Source: Chitinophaga sp. (lineage in GTDB: Bacteria > Bacteroidota > Bacteroidia > Chitinophagales > Chitinophagaceae). From it: a DNA stretch of 64,000 bases. The notes under the pieces are model-generated. The model made no database searches and was not told the origin of the DNA. It saw only the letters and a list, made by a program, of their open reading frames with translations. This document shows positions 27,555-36,473 of the stretch, in pieces. The position numbers were made by a program, and so were the translations under genes. The DNA lies in assembly GCF_017745275.1 (NCBI RefSeq), contig NZ_JAGHZS010000003.1, positions 1 to 64,000 on the forward strand. The letters run 5' to 3'. Each line of letters starts with the position of its first letter. The stretch's first letter is position 1.

Positions 27555-29093
27555 CTAGTAGCCTGGATTTTGTTTCAGGTTTGGATTTACAGCAAGGTCG
27601 CTGGTAGGAATTGGAAACAGCAGGTTCTTCTCATCATCTGTTGGTTTCAGTTGCCATGGCGTAAGGTATTTGCCGAAGCGGATCAGGTCTTGTCTTCTCC
27701 AGCCTTCCCAGTATAATTCGCGGCCTCTTTCAGCCAGCATTTGGGTGAGGTCCAATGTGAGTAAAGCGGAAGCACCACGTTTTATGCGAAGATCATTTAC
27801 CAGTAGCAATGCGGCAGGAGCAGCACCTGTTCTGAGTAAGGCTTCTGCTTTCATCAATACGGCATCTGCATAGCGGAAGAATACAAAATCGTTGGTGGCT
27901 TCGCTACCGGATGAACCCATATCTGGTGGATATTTCACTACCCTGATACCAGACATTTCCACCTGGGAGCCTGTTGCTCTCAGCTCCACTTCAGGCGTGA
28001 AAACAAGAGGGCGTCCGCTTCTGTCCAGGATTTTGTTACCATTTTGATCATACTGCTGCCCTACCAGGAAACCTACTCTTAAGCCGGAAACATTGGTTAC
28101 ACCGGGATAGGCACCACCTAAGCGGGTATCAGTCGCTTCAAAGGAATTATAAAAATCAGATAAGGTGGTAAAGCCATTCCAGCCACTCGGGTTCTGGCTG
28201 TAGTGCAAGGTGCACATCCAGCGACAGTATACGTTGTTACCATTACGGGTATTGCTGATGCCGGGACCATTCTGTTGCGTGAAGATATTTTCATGAGATT
28301 TTGCATCATTATCTTTCGCAAAGTTTTCGAAATAATTTGCCTGGATGCTATAGCCACTGGCAGTTAGTTCGTCTGCCAGCGTAATCACTTTTTGCATATC
28401 CGCTGCATCAAAGGTGGGAGATTTCCTGTTCAGGAAAGCGCCTTTGTTGAGATAAATCTTCATCAGCAGGAAGCGTGCGGCATCTTTGTTGGCCACAAAG
28501 GCGTCTTTGGCAGTTGCTCTATCCGGCAGGTTCGCTATGATAGCGTTCAGTTCGGAGATGAGGAAATTCAGCCCATCTGCCGCGTTGAATACTTTGGGTG
28601 GTTCCAGTAAATTATCGCCTGGATTACGGAAAGGCACCTGGCCATACAGGTCAATCACAGAAAACATAGACCAGGCGCGTAAAAATCTGGCTTCTGCATC
28701 CTGTCTTGGTGTGGGGTGAAATGCCAATACGTTGGTAGCACTGAATTGCTCGAGGAGTAATGCGCTAAAGGTGTTTTGTATGTGTGCATGGTCTGCATCC
28801 CATTGATGTAAATGCAGTGCGCGCCAAACACCATTGTCATCCCAGTCTCCACCACGTGTGGGGCCCAGTGCTTCATCTGTACTGATTTCACTCATACCCC
28901 AGGTCTGGGAGAAGTCCTGGTAGGCATTCTGCAAATTATCATATGCGGTACCTAACAATTGGGACGCTTTAATAACTGAATCTGCCTGTTGTTGATTTAG
29001 GCTGCTTCCCAGGTCTTCCTTCAGGCTGCAGGCCGTGAAACCAATGCTGCAGGCTATTACCATGGCTGTTTTGAATATATGTTGAGTCGTCAT
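27555..29093 (-). CDS. susD: SusD/RagB-family glycan-binding lipoprotein
   Basis: Surface lipoprotein that forms the lid on the SusC transporter and binds oligosaccharides. The 512-residue protein has a lipobox (IGFTAC, Cys22). The SusD helical TPR core follows (DAEARFLRAWSMFSVIDLYGQVPF), then RFLLMKIYLNKGAFLN, FRYADAVLMKAEALLRTG and the C-terminal LAERGRELYWEGWRRQDLIRFG. The motifs are complete. It lies 22 bp downstream of susC. Specificity is not evident from sequence. Confidence 0.93.
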   Translation of the reverse strand: MTTQHIFKTAMVIACSIGFTACSLKEDLGSSLNQQQADSVIKASQLLGTAYDNLQNAYQDFSQTWGMSEISTDEALGPTRGGDWDDNGVWRALHLHQWDADHAHIQNTFSALLLEQFSATNVLAFHPTPRQDAEARFLRAWSMFSVIDLYGQVPFRNPGDNLLEPPKVFNAADGLNFLISELNAIIANLPDRATAKDAFVANKDAARFLLMKIYLNKGAFLNRKSPTFDAADMQKVITLADELTASGYSIQANYFENFAKDNDAKSHENIFTQQNGPGISNTRNGNNVYCRWMCTLHYSQNPSGWNGFTTLSDFYNSFEATDTRLGGAYPGVTNVSGLRVGFLVGQQYDQNGNKILDRSGRPLVFTPEVELRATGSQVEMSGIRVVKYPPDMGSSGSEATNDFVFFRYADAVLMKAEALLRTGAAPAALLLVNDLRIKRGASALLTLDLTQMLAERGRELYWEGWRRQDLIRFGKYLTPWQLKPTDDEKNLLFPIPTSDLAVNPNLKQNPGY

Positions 29094-29115
29094 TGTGATC
29101 TTTTTTAGCAGTAGA

Positions 29116-32070
29116 TTATAAAGTAAAGTTTACACCAAACATAAAGGACCTTGCTGTTGGATAAGGAGAATACTCGATACCAAATGAGCTAACACCATTA
29201 ATGTTTTTATCAGTATTTACTTCAGGATCAAATCCGGTATACTTTGTAATAACCAGCAGGTTTTGGCCGGTGAGCGACAATACAGCGCCTCTGAATACTT
29301 TGCCGACAGGTCCTACATTGTAAGAAAGCGTGAGGTTGTCCAGCTTCAGGAAGCTACCATTTTCCAGGTAGCGGGAAGAAGCGGCGGGTGAGTTGGTTTG
29401 TGCTTCTCCATTACCAACCAGTGATTTGGCAATGTTGCGGGAACCAAGGTTACCGATGGGTAATACTGTGTTGGCGGTATTGTTATACACCTGGAATCCG
29501 AATGCGCCATGGGAGCTACCAGAGAAACTCCATTTTTTATATTGTACGTAGGTATTGATACCCAGCAGCACTTTAGGATTGGGATTGGTCATATAATAAA
29601 GGGTCTTGCCATCGTTGGCGTAAATGCTCATGCCTTTATCATCAAAACCTTCAAATTTCCTCAGGTAGAAAGTATTCAGCGGATATCCGTTTGCCAGGCG
29701 TTGGGAGGTTACACCAGATACACCTTGTCCGTCAATAGAGCCGGTATTAACAGTAGGGCCGGAATAACCAGACATTTCATTTTTCAGCCAGGTACCATTT
29801 ACACCCAGGTCCCATACCCAGTCTTTGGTTTGAACGATAGTACCTTTAAGGGATAATTCCACACCGGTATTCATCACCTTACCAGGTAAGTTGATCCAAT
29901 AGCTGGAGGCCGGGGCCGGTTGAATAGCCGGGAAGCTGAACAACAGGTTGGTGGTGTTTTTCAGGAAGTAATCCAATGTACCGCTTAACCTGTTTTTCAG
30001 GATGGCGAAATCCACTCCCACGTTCAGTTGTTTGGAGTCTTCCCATTTCAGGTCAGGGTTAGGAACGTTGCTCAGATTGGCTTTGTTACCCGGAGTAAGG
30101 GTATATTGTGCCTGTGCTGCGCCAGCGGGGAATTCCTGGTTACCGGTAATACCATAGCCTGCTCTCAATCCCAGGTTGTTGAAAAAGGTATTGCCTTTCA
30201 TGAAATCTTCGTTGGTGATATTCCATTTAGCAGCGAAGGAAGGGAAATAGCCATAGCGATTGTTGGCGCCGAACTTGCTGGATCCGTCAGCCCTCATGGT
30301 AGCGGTCAGGATATATTTGTCTTTTGCGTTAACGGTTACCCTGCCAAAGAAAGACTGCAATTCGGAGGATGGGTTCCTGAACGAACTGATATTAGTATTT
30401 ACCTGGGAGGTAGACTGGAATATGTTCGTGTAACCGACAGCGTTGGTAGGGAAGCCTTTGGCACCGATACCTACGCCGGAATAAGCAAATTTCTGGTATT
30501 CATATCCTACCATGGCAGTGAGGTTCCAGGCGCTGGAGAGCTGCTTGTTATAGGTCAGGGTATTGTTGAATAATTGGGTGGTGAGTTCTGCAGTATTGTA
30601 AGCTGCGATACCTACACCGAGTACCTGGTCAATGTTAATGGTAGAGTCCAGGGAAGCTCTTCTTTGTCCAATCTGATGATTTACGCTGTACATAGCGCGG
30701 TATTCCCAGTTGTCGTTGAATTTGAAGTAGGGAGATACACTGGCCAGTACATAACTGATATTCGCTTTATCATCGTAGCCTTGCGACATATTCATTGGAT
30801 TGATCGCCTGGTTTTTGGCCAGGATGTTCAGTGATCCATCTGGTTTGGTGAGTGCTACCGTAGGATTCCACTGTAAAGCTTGTCCGATTAAGCTGCCGGT
30901 GAAGCCGGCGTTATTGGAGATGGGCGCCAGTTGCTCATTGGTTTGAGCCGCCATAATGCTATAGTCGATCCCCAATTTTCTACTTTCCAGGAATTTACTT
31001 TGACCATTCAGGGTAGCGGTATATTTTTTCAAACCGGTTTTTTTAACGATACCCTGTTGATCCTGTAACCCGAAGGAAGCTCTGTAGCGGCTGGTTTCGC
31101 TGCCTCCACTGATGGCCACATGCACATTTTGTGTAACGCCTGTCCGGAGAATAGAGCCAAGGCCGTCTGAACTGGAGCCGCCATCGCCGCTGGTGAAGTT
31201 ATATTTTTTTAAGGCGGCACGGTATTCATCTGCATTCAGTACATCCAGTTTCTTCATGATATTACTCATACCTACAGAGTAGTTCACATCTACTGTTGCA
31301 GCACCTGCAGTGCCTTTTTTAGTATTGATGATAATTACCCCGTTTGATCCGCGGGATCCATAGATAGCGGTAGCAGAAGCATCCTTCAATACTTCCATGG
31401 TGGCGATATCATTATTATTAATAAAGTTGAGCGGGTTGGCATCAGGTGTTTGACCTAGTCCGGTAAGGTTGAGTGAGGGACGGGCAATACGTCCGTCTAA
31501 GGGTACTCCGTCTATCACATAAAGTGGCTGATTACCGGAACGAACGGACGATACACCCCTGATCCTCACGGTAGCGGAGGCGCCGGGCGCTCCGTTATTG
31601 TTAAGTATCATGAGGCCGGATACCTTACCCTGGATCAGTTGATCAGGGGCTGAGGTGATTCCTTTATTGAAATCGGCGGCTTTTACCTGTGCAATAGCGC
31701 CGGTTAAATCTTTTTTCCTGGTAGTGCCATATCCAACTACCACAACATCGGTAAGGGTGGTATTTTCCTGGGTCAGTTGTATATTGACCGTTGTTTTGTT
31801 GGCAATACTTATTTCCTGTGGTGTATAACCGATGAAGCTTACTATTAAGGCGCTGGCTCCCGGAGCAACAGACAGCTTAAAAGCTCCGTCGGCATCCGTG
31901 GTAGTACCACTTTGGGTGCCTTTTATTTGTACAGAGGCGCCAGGAATGGCTACACCGCTTTTGTCGGTGATCTTCCCGGTAATTGTCTTGTTCTGGGCCA
32001 TAGCCATACCGGGTAAGGCAAATAACAGCATGCACAGAAAAAGATTTTTGATGAATCTTGTTTTAAGCAT
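29116..32070 (-). CDS. susC: SusC/RagA-family TonB-dependent outer-membrane transporter
   Basis: Imports oligosaccharides across the outer membrane with TonB energy. The 984-residue protein has a signal peptide, a carboxypeptidase-regulatory-like domain (about residues 27-110, TITGKITDKSGVAIPGASV) and the SusC signature TDVVVVGYGTTRKKDLTGAI. The plug follows (IRGVSSVRSGNQPLYVIDGV, EVLKDASATAIYGSRGSNGV), then a 22-strand-type barrel ending in FMFGVNFTL. It is the first structural gene of the locus and pairs with the susD downstream. The DUF6377-type regulator upstream probably controls it. Confidence 0.95.
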   Translation of the reverse strand: MLKTRFIKNLFLCMLLFALPGMAMAQNKTITGKITDKSGVAIPGASVQIKGTQSGTTTDADGAFKLSVAPGASALIVSFIGYTPQEISIANKTTVNIQLTQENTTLTDVVVVGYGTTRKKDLTGAIAQVKAADFNKGITSAPDQLIQGKVSGLMILNNNGAPGASATVRIRGVSSVRSGNQPLYVIDGVPLDGRIARPSLNLTGLGQTPDANPLNFINNNDIATMEVLKDASATAIYGSRGSNGVIIINTKKGTAGAATVDVNYSVGMSNIMKKLDVLNADEYRAALKKYNFTSGDGGSSSDGLGSILRTGVTQNVHVAISGGSETSRYRASFGLQDQQGIVKKTGLKKYTATLNGQSKFLESRKLGIDYSIMAAQTNEQLAPISNNAGFTGSLIGQALQWNPTVALTKPDGSLNILAKNQAINPMNMSQGYDDKANISYVLASVSPYFKFNDNWEYRAMYSVNHQIGQRRASLDSTINIDQVLGVGIAAYNTAELTTQLFNNTLTYNKQLSSAWNLTAMVGYEYQKFAYSGVGIGAKGFPTNAVGYTNIFQSTSQVNTNISSFRNPSSELQSFFGRVTVNAKDKYILTATMRADGSSKFGANNRYGYFPSFAAKWNITNEDFMKGNTFFNNLGLRAGYGITGNQEFPAGAAQAQYTLTPGNKANLSNVPNPDLKWEDSKQLNVGVDFAILKNRLSGTLDYFLKNTTNLLFSFPAIQPAPASSYWINLPGKVMNTGVELSLKGTIVQTKDWVWDLGVNGTWLKNEMSGYSGPTVNTGSIDGQGVSGVTSQRLANGYPLNTFYLRKFEGFDDKGMSIYANDGKTLYYMTNPNPKVLLGINTYVQYKKWSFSGSSHGAFGFQVYNNTANTVLPIGNLGSRNIAKSLVGNGEAQTNSPAASSRYLENGSFLKLDNLTLSYNVGPVGKVFRGAVLSLTGQNLLVITKYTGFDPEVNTDKNINGVSSFGIEYSPYPTARSFMFGVNFTL

Positions 32071-32103
32071 AAAGTGGATTTTTTAAGCAGTCAACGGTGC
32101 TGC

Positions 32104-32209
32104 TACGTGGATTAAATGTTTTTCATTATTTAAGTGAACGGAAATAAGGCGTTGCTTGCAGAGAATGCCTCGGCAGTTTATCAACGTGGATTAAATTGTT
32201 TTTTGAAAC
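32104..32209. promoter_or_regulatory. Direct repeat upstream of susC, candidate regulator site
   Basis: ACGTGGATTAAAT occurs twice, at 32105-32117 and 32184-32196, each followed by a T-run (GTTTTT). The centre-to-centre distance is 79 bp. The pair lies 35-126 bp upstream of the susC start, in the 379-bp gap before the regulator gene. A repeated site here could bind the adjacent regulator or serve as a duplicated promoter element. The rest of the gap is AT-rich with no gene. Confidence 0.4.
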
Positions 32210-32449
32210 GACCGGTGTCGTTTTGTTTTCTTTGAATGGTTTTTTAGAACAAGTTAGATTTTTGGTTTTTTCTACTGATGAGTCAAAATAAAAACACTAT
32301 CAGCAGGGTAACAAGTATTACAGTTAAAATATAGAAAATAAACCCGAAAGTGCCAAATGTAAGGGTTGATGCTGATTGATTATCAGTACATTATATACAT
32401 ATATAAAATATTTATATATTGGTAGAATGAAGAGATATTCTGCCTGTTT

Positions 32450-34051
32450 TTAGAGTGCTTTGATGCTCATAATGCGGTTTTCAAACTCTTCATTGGGTAT
32501 TAAAGACCGCTTTTTGATTTTGGTTTTGTAGGCATAAATGGTGTTGACAGAATACTCCAGGATGCTGGCAATTTTTTCGTTATCGCTGATACCTATCCGG
32601 ATAAGTGCGAAGATCCGGATGTCTGTATTCAGTAATTCATTCTCTTTTAATACTACCTGGTTTTCTTTGTCAAAGAGGGCATTGAACTCCGTTACAAAAT
32701 GAGGGAATATTTTGAGGAATACCCGGTCGAAGTTGGTAAATAATTCTTCTCTTTCCTGCCGGATATTAATATTGTTGACCACAAACTTCAGTTCATTCGG
32801 TTTGTTATCGGCGAGCTTTTGTTCCAGGCTTTGTTTCAGTTTTTCTATTTTCCCGATATAGGTGGCATTGATATTAAAGCAATAGCCAACATACTCTTCC
32901 TTTATTTTATTGGCTTCCAGTAACTGGTTATTGATTTCCTGCTGCTTCAAATGGGCGGCTGTAATAATCCGCTGGGCGACCTTGAGCTTTTGCACCTGCC
33001 GGAATACAGTAATGGCCAATACTACCAGGGCAATCAGCAATATGGTAACAATTGCTGCATAAATCAGCAACGATTTGGTTCTTTCTTCTGCAGTATTAAT
33101 TCTTTCATGCTCAATAATGGGTAAAATACTACTTACCATTACTTTTCGCTGGCGGGCGCCGTAAAATACCGCTTCCCCTATGGCGCGTTCGATGCAGTGT
33201 GATGCATTTTTGATATCTCCCCTTTCAAATAACAGGGTCGCCAAACTGTAACTCGCCATAGTTTCCTTGGTAGATGACCGGATGTCTGCAATGGCGGAAC
33301 GGGTCATCAGGGCGATGGCAGTATCGGTATTATGCAGGGCCTCATAAATGGCACCCAGTGTACAGGCGGATACGGCCAGCTTACGATCGCTGATACCGGG
33401 TGTATCCAGGTTGGGATAAATAGCCAGGGCCCCGGCCACATCCCCCATTTTAAATAATTGCAGCCCTTTATTATACCGGTACTCAAATGAATTAACGGGT
33501 ATCAGCTCCAGGGCGGAATCAATATAAGCGCTGGCTTGTTTTATATAAGAGGGGGTGTAGTATTTGTCCTGGTTATAATCTGCCAGGTCGAAATACAACC
33601 GGCTTTTCATCAGGTAAAATTCAATCCGGATACTATCTGGCGCGCCAGTGGCGTCTATTGTATTTACATAAGCCGCTGTTTCCGTGAACATGCCGGACGA
33701 AAGCAACACGTAGCCGATCTTAATTTTGGAGGCGGTGATATATACCGGATCATGTAATTGTATGGCCAACTGTTCCAGCTGCCGGGCATATACAAAGGCA
33801 GAATCGAAGTTGAATACTTTATAAGCGTTATAGAGTTGTTCGTAGATGTGAAATCGCCCGGTGGGATTATTGGCTACAGCCGGCAAGCCGCGCTTGATGC
33901 TATCAATACCTCTTAATTTAATGGAATCATAGACGGCTGATTTTTCCATGGCTTTATTCAACTCCCTGAGCAAACTGTCGGTAGACGTTTGACTATAGGC
34001 ATGGGTAGCAGTTATCAGTAGCAAAATCAGATAGCCCAAAAATCGATTCAT
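32450..34051 (-). CDS. DUF6377/SusR-like membrane regulator with TPR sensor and HTH
   Basis: A 533-residue protein with a signal peptide (LGYLILLLITATHAYSQ) and a periplasmic helical TPR-like region (about residues 60-320). One transmembrane helix follows (LLIYAAIVTILLIALVVLAI, about 328-350). A coiled coil and a C-terminal LuxR-like HTH complete it (ALIRIGISDNEKIASILEYS, VNTIYAYKTKIKKRS). This is the layout of SusR-type regulators that sense oligosaccharides in the periplasm and activate susCD. It lies directly upstream of susC in the same direction, so local control is likely. Confidence 0.82.
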   Translation of the reverse strand: MNRFLGYLILLLITATHAYSQTSTDSLLRELNKAMEKSAVYDSIKLRGIDSIKRGLPAVANNPTGRFHIYEQLYNAYKVFNFDSAFVYARQLEQLAIQLHDPVYITASKIKIGYVLLSSGMFTETAAYVNTIDATGAPDSIRIEFYLMKSRLYFDLADYNQDKYYTPSYIKQASAYIDSALELIPVNSFEYRYNKGLQLFKMGDVAGALAIYPNLDTPGISDRKLAVSACTLGAIYEALHNTDTAIALMTRSAIADIRSSTKETMASYSLATLLFERGDIKNASHCIERAIGEAVFYGARQRKVMVSSILPIIEHERINTAEERTKSLLIYAAIVTILLIALVVLAITVFRQVQKLKVAQRIITAAHLKQQEINNQLLEANKIKEEYVGYCFNINATYIGKIEKLKQSLEQKLADNKPNELKFVVNNINIRQEREELFTNFDRVFLKIFPHFVTEFNALFDKENQVVLKENELLNTDIRIFALIRIGISDNEKIASILEYSVNTIYAYKTKIKKRSLIPNEEFENRIMSIKAL

Positions 34052-34123
34052 AACATGATTGAGTGATAAAAGGTCACAAGGTCAACGCTAAATTTAAGCG
34101 ACTTTTTTGATAAAATGTAAAGC

Positions 34124-34144
34124 GCCGGTTTATTTTAAACCGGC
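34124..34144 (-). terminator. Terminator-like hairpin after the nlpE-like gene
   Basis: GCCGGTTT (34124-34131) and AAACCGGC (34137-34144) form a perfect 8-bp stem. On the minus strand GCGCTTTACATTTTATC follows, a weak T-tract. It lies between the nlpE-like stop and the regulator start. Confidence 0.6.
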
Positions 34145-34177
34145 ACCTGGTTATCATTCAATTTTGTTGTAAAAATG

Positions 34178-34624
34178 CTATAAAACCTTTTTTAGGGTGT
34201 AATTATGATTACTTTCTATGACGCGTTGCTCTATATCAAGCATCTTGAGTTCATCAATATTCACCTGTTGAAAATAGCGTTGAAGGTTTTTGTCTTTGTC
34301 GGGGTTGAGTTGTATCACTGTGGCGGAGGGGTCAGATGGAGTACCATGTAGCACCACATAATTGCCTTCACTGGGAAAGGTCTGGTTTTTACCAAGGTAG
34401 GTTTCTTTCATAGTGAAGCTGGTTTCCGGTTTCCGGTGCAGGGTAAGTTCTGTTACAATGCCTTCACAGTCGGCGCAGGGTAACGTACCTGTATAAGTTA
34501 CCTGGGCAGCAGTATCTGCATCTGTCGATTGGGTTGCCGTACTATCTGTTCCTCCGATGTGTTTACCGGTCTGTTGGCAGGCGGCAAAGATGACACATAC
34601 TAACAATAATGGCAAGCGTTTCAT
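34178..34624 (-). CDS. NlpE N-terminal-domain lipoprotein
   Basis: A 148-residue lipoprotein (lipobox FAAC, Cys16) matching the NlpE N-terminal barrel. It has YTGTLPCADCEGIVTELTL with the CxxC motif, then FTMKETYLGKN and the strand ending IELN-like IQLNPDKDKNLQRYF. NlpE in enterobacteria senses surface contact, lipoprotein or copper stress; in Bacteroidota these proteins are of unproven role. It is expressed alone upstream of the polysaccharide locus regulator. Confidence 0.83.
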   Translation of the reverse strand: MKRLPLLLVCVIFAACQQTGKHIGGTDSTATQSTDADTAAQVTYTGTLPCADCEGIVTELTLHRKPETSFTMKETYLGKNQTFPSEGNYVVLHGTPSDPSATVIQLNPDKDKNLQRYFQQVNIDELKMLDIEQRVIESNHNYTLKKVL

Positions 34625-35191
34625 AAAGCAGGTTTTTTTCTGAAGATAACAACGCCGGGGCGCTATTGTTTTTAACGTATTACATCAAAAGCAGGAAACT
34701 GACATGGTATTATTGTTCCAGGTACTATTGCGCCGTGGTAACCCAATTTTGCTCAAGGAGGTAATATCAAAAGACCGGATTTTGAGATAAGGAGTTTGAT
34801 CGGATAATAATTTGGCGGCAACGTTTTCCGGGGGAAATCGGTTCATTACTGGCAGTACCGGCAGTTGCAATTTTGCCTGACAATGCATAAGCTGATAAAG
34901 AGACATAAAATGGGATAACAAGATGTTTCAAAAGGGTTTGTTTAGGCAGCCTAAGATAACAAAATCCGGTAGAATTGAAAGCTCTGTCTGGTTACGGGGT
35001 GCACTGGTTTTTTACTGGATGAAAATACCATGCATTGATAACTATTAACTGTATCTGTGGCAGTTTTTAAGCCTGACAACAGCCAATGCAACAAAGTCTT
35101 CTCGTCTACCGGATTAAAGCGTTCCCCTTCAAATGTTTTTTAAAAGTGAGTATACCAAACCGGGTACGTCATTAGTAGCTAAATCGTAATC
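34625..35191. other. Intergenic stretch without recognised gene
   Basis: About 570 bp. The longest frame (34685-34921, minus, 78 codons) has no domain, no signal and no plausible composition. Short peptide-like strings in plus frames are broken by stops. No strong hairpin was seen. It may contain decayed coding sequence. Confidence 0.5.
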
Positions 35192-35344
35192 CTATACCGC
35201 TCTGCCTCTGATAATATTGATGAGGATCGCAATAATAGCCAGCACAAGCAAGGCATGTATTAATGATCCCGCGGAATAAACAAAGAACCCAAGTATCCAT
35301 CCTATAATTAGAATTACGGCGATTAAATAAAGAAGGCTATTCAT
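35192..35344 (-). CDS. lmo0937-family small membrane protein
   Basis: A 50-residue protein, MNSLLYLIAVILIIGWILGF and onward, ending LINIIRGRAV. Two hydrophobic helices are separated by a short FVYSAGSLIHALL turn region. This is the usual form of the lmo0937/DUF5670 family of tiny membrane proteins, often stress-induced. An in-frame ATG at 35365 would add seven residues (MNQILET). The DUF2383 gene nearby is also typical of stress loci. Confidence 0.8.
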   Translation of the reverse strand: MNSLLYLIAVILIIGWILGFFVYSAGSLIHALLVLAIIAILINIIRGRAV

Positions 35345-35383
35345 TGTTTCAAGGATTTGATTCATAAATTATCTCCAAAAAAT

Positions 35384-35545
35384 TTATGCCAATCCGGTAA
35401 TTGCTTTGTTTACAGCCATCTTAATATCGTTGACCCTGCTGTGTTGTGGAACCTTCTCCACCATCCGGGACAAAAAAGGGCGGGTGCCGCCGGTATATTT
35501 CTCTGGAAGTACTTGTTGATAAAGGGTTTGGTAAAATGGAAACAT
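35384..35545 (-). CDS. Possible 53-residue hypothetical protein
   Basis: The minus frame reads MFPFYQTLYQQVLPEKYTGG, then a helix-like RMVEKVPQHSRVNDIKMAVN and KAITGLA. Its composition is protein-like and it stops 19 bp before the extended start of the lmo0937-like gene, so the two could be co-transcribed. No family is known and there is no independent support; an opposite-strand frame of similar length exists. Confidence 0.3.
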   Translation of the reverse strand: MFPFYQTLYQQVLPEKYTGGTRPFLSRMVEKVPQHSRVNDIKMAVNKAITGLA

Positions 35546-35592
35546 TTTTGAAAATGAAAAGGTACCTATCTTTTTAACCTAAAATTTTTACT

Positions 35593-36045
35593 ATGCTTCA
35601 GGAAGATAAATTGGTAACCCTCTTAAGTGATCTTATCAAAATCAATAACGACCGGATAGAAGGGTACAAGATAGCAAAGGATGCCAGTGATGACGCGGAT
35701 GTAAAAGCTTTGTTTCAGCATATGATCAACGACAGTGTGAAATTTGTGGAGGCGTTAAATCAGCAATTAGCGGCTCAGGGAGTAGATGGAATTACCGCAG
35801 GAACTATCAGCGGCAAAATATATCGGACCTGGATGTCTGTAAAAACCATTTTTACCGGGACCGACCGGTATTCTCTTTTTTCTTCCTGTGAATATGGGGA
35901 AGATGCAGTACAACGCGCCTATGCAGATGCACTGAGCAGTGATGTTACAATGCCTTATAGCGTACGGGAGATGATTGCCAGCCAGCGGGCCTGGCTAAAA
36001 GAAGCGCATGATACCATTAAAAGCTACCGGGATGTGGTCAGCTAA
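35593..36045 (+). CDS. DUF2383/PA2169-type four-helix-bundle protein
   Basis: A 150-residue soluble helical protein. It has LVTLLSDLIKINNDRIEGYK, a central SCEYGEDAVQRAYADALS, and the C-terminal helix SVREMIASQRAWLKEAHDTI, as in the ferritin-like DUF2383 family (PA2169). Glu and His residues suitable for metal binding are present, but function is unknown. The family often appears beside small stress membrane proteins, as here. Confidence 0.82.
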   Translation: MLQEDKLVTLLSDLIKINNDRIEGYKIAKDASDDADVKALFQHMINDSVKFVEALNQQLAAQGVDGITAGTISGKIYRTWMSVKTIFTGTDRYSLFSSCEYGEDAVQRAYADALSSDVTMPYSVREMIASQRAWLKEAHDTIKSYRDVVS

Positions 36046-36199
36046 CGAGCATTTTGTGCATTTGGCTGATATCTGTTCTTTTTGTTCATATCACTGCTTA
36101 CTGTTGTTGTTCAGCATGGCCATACTACTTTTGATATGATTAGATTCCAATCATACTTATCTTAATAAGTAATATGGCAACTACGGGATTTTCGGTACA

Positions 36200-36233
36200 G
36201 GGCTGCTTCAGCGTTTGAAGCAGCCCTTTTTTA
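36200..36233 (+). terminator. Strong intrinsic terminator
   Basis: GGGCTGCTTCA (36200-36210) and TGAAGCAGCCC (36216-36226), 5-nt loop, then TTTTTTATTG. It is 155 bp after the DUF2383 stop, so it ends either that gene's long 3' UTR or an unannotated short RNA starting near 36120. Confidence 0.88.
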
Positions 36234-36424
36234 TTGCCTTCCGGGCCCAGGCCAGAGCTTGTTCATTCCTGAAAAGCGAAGTTAAAAAGAGGGACTTGTT
36301 CATTTAAATCTGGTCTGTTCATTTTGTTCAGTTTGATTTGCCCCTTTTTAAATTCTATTAGCCGCCCTATCTTTAGGATGATTGAGAGAAGTAATTCAAC
36401 AAATATATATGTTTTAACCTCCCC

Positions 36425-36457
36425 ATGAAAAACAACAATAATAACCAGGTGGTCTAA
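36425..36457 (+). CDS. Putative leader peptide MKNNNNNQVV
   Basis: Ten codons, ATG AAA AAC AAC AAT AAT AAC CAG GTG GTC TAA, with five consecutive Asn codons. The stop codon lies in the loop of the terminator hairpin that follows. This is the classic layout of an amino-acid attenuation leader. However, no plus-strand gene follows: the next gene, thiH, is convergent. It may be an orphan attenuator or a chance string. Confidence 0.35.
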   Translation: MKNNNNNQVV

Positions 36458-36473
36458 CCAACCACCTTTTTTA
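36447..36473. terminator. Terminator hairpin after the putative leader
   Basis: AGGTGGT (36447-36453) and ACCACCT (36461-36467) with a 7-nt loop, followed on the plus strand by TTTTTATTG. On the minus strand it lies just after the thiH stop codon and could also end the thiamin operon, though the minus T-tract is interrupted. Confidence 0.75.

Noticed and set aside
34685..34921. Minus-strand 78-codon frame
   Set aside because: No signal, domain or credible composition; no promoter or neighbours to support it.
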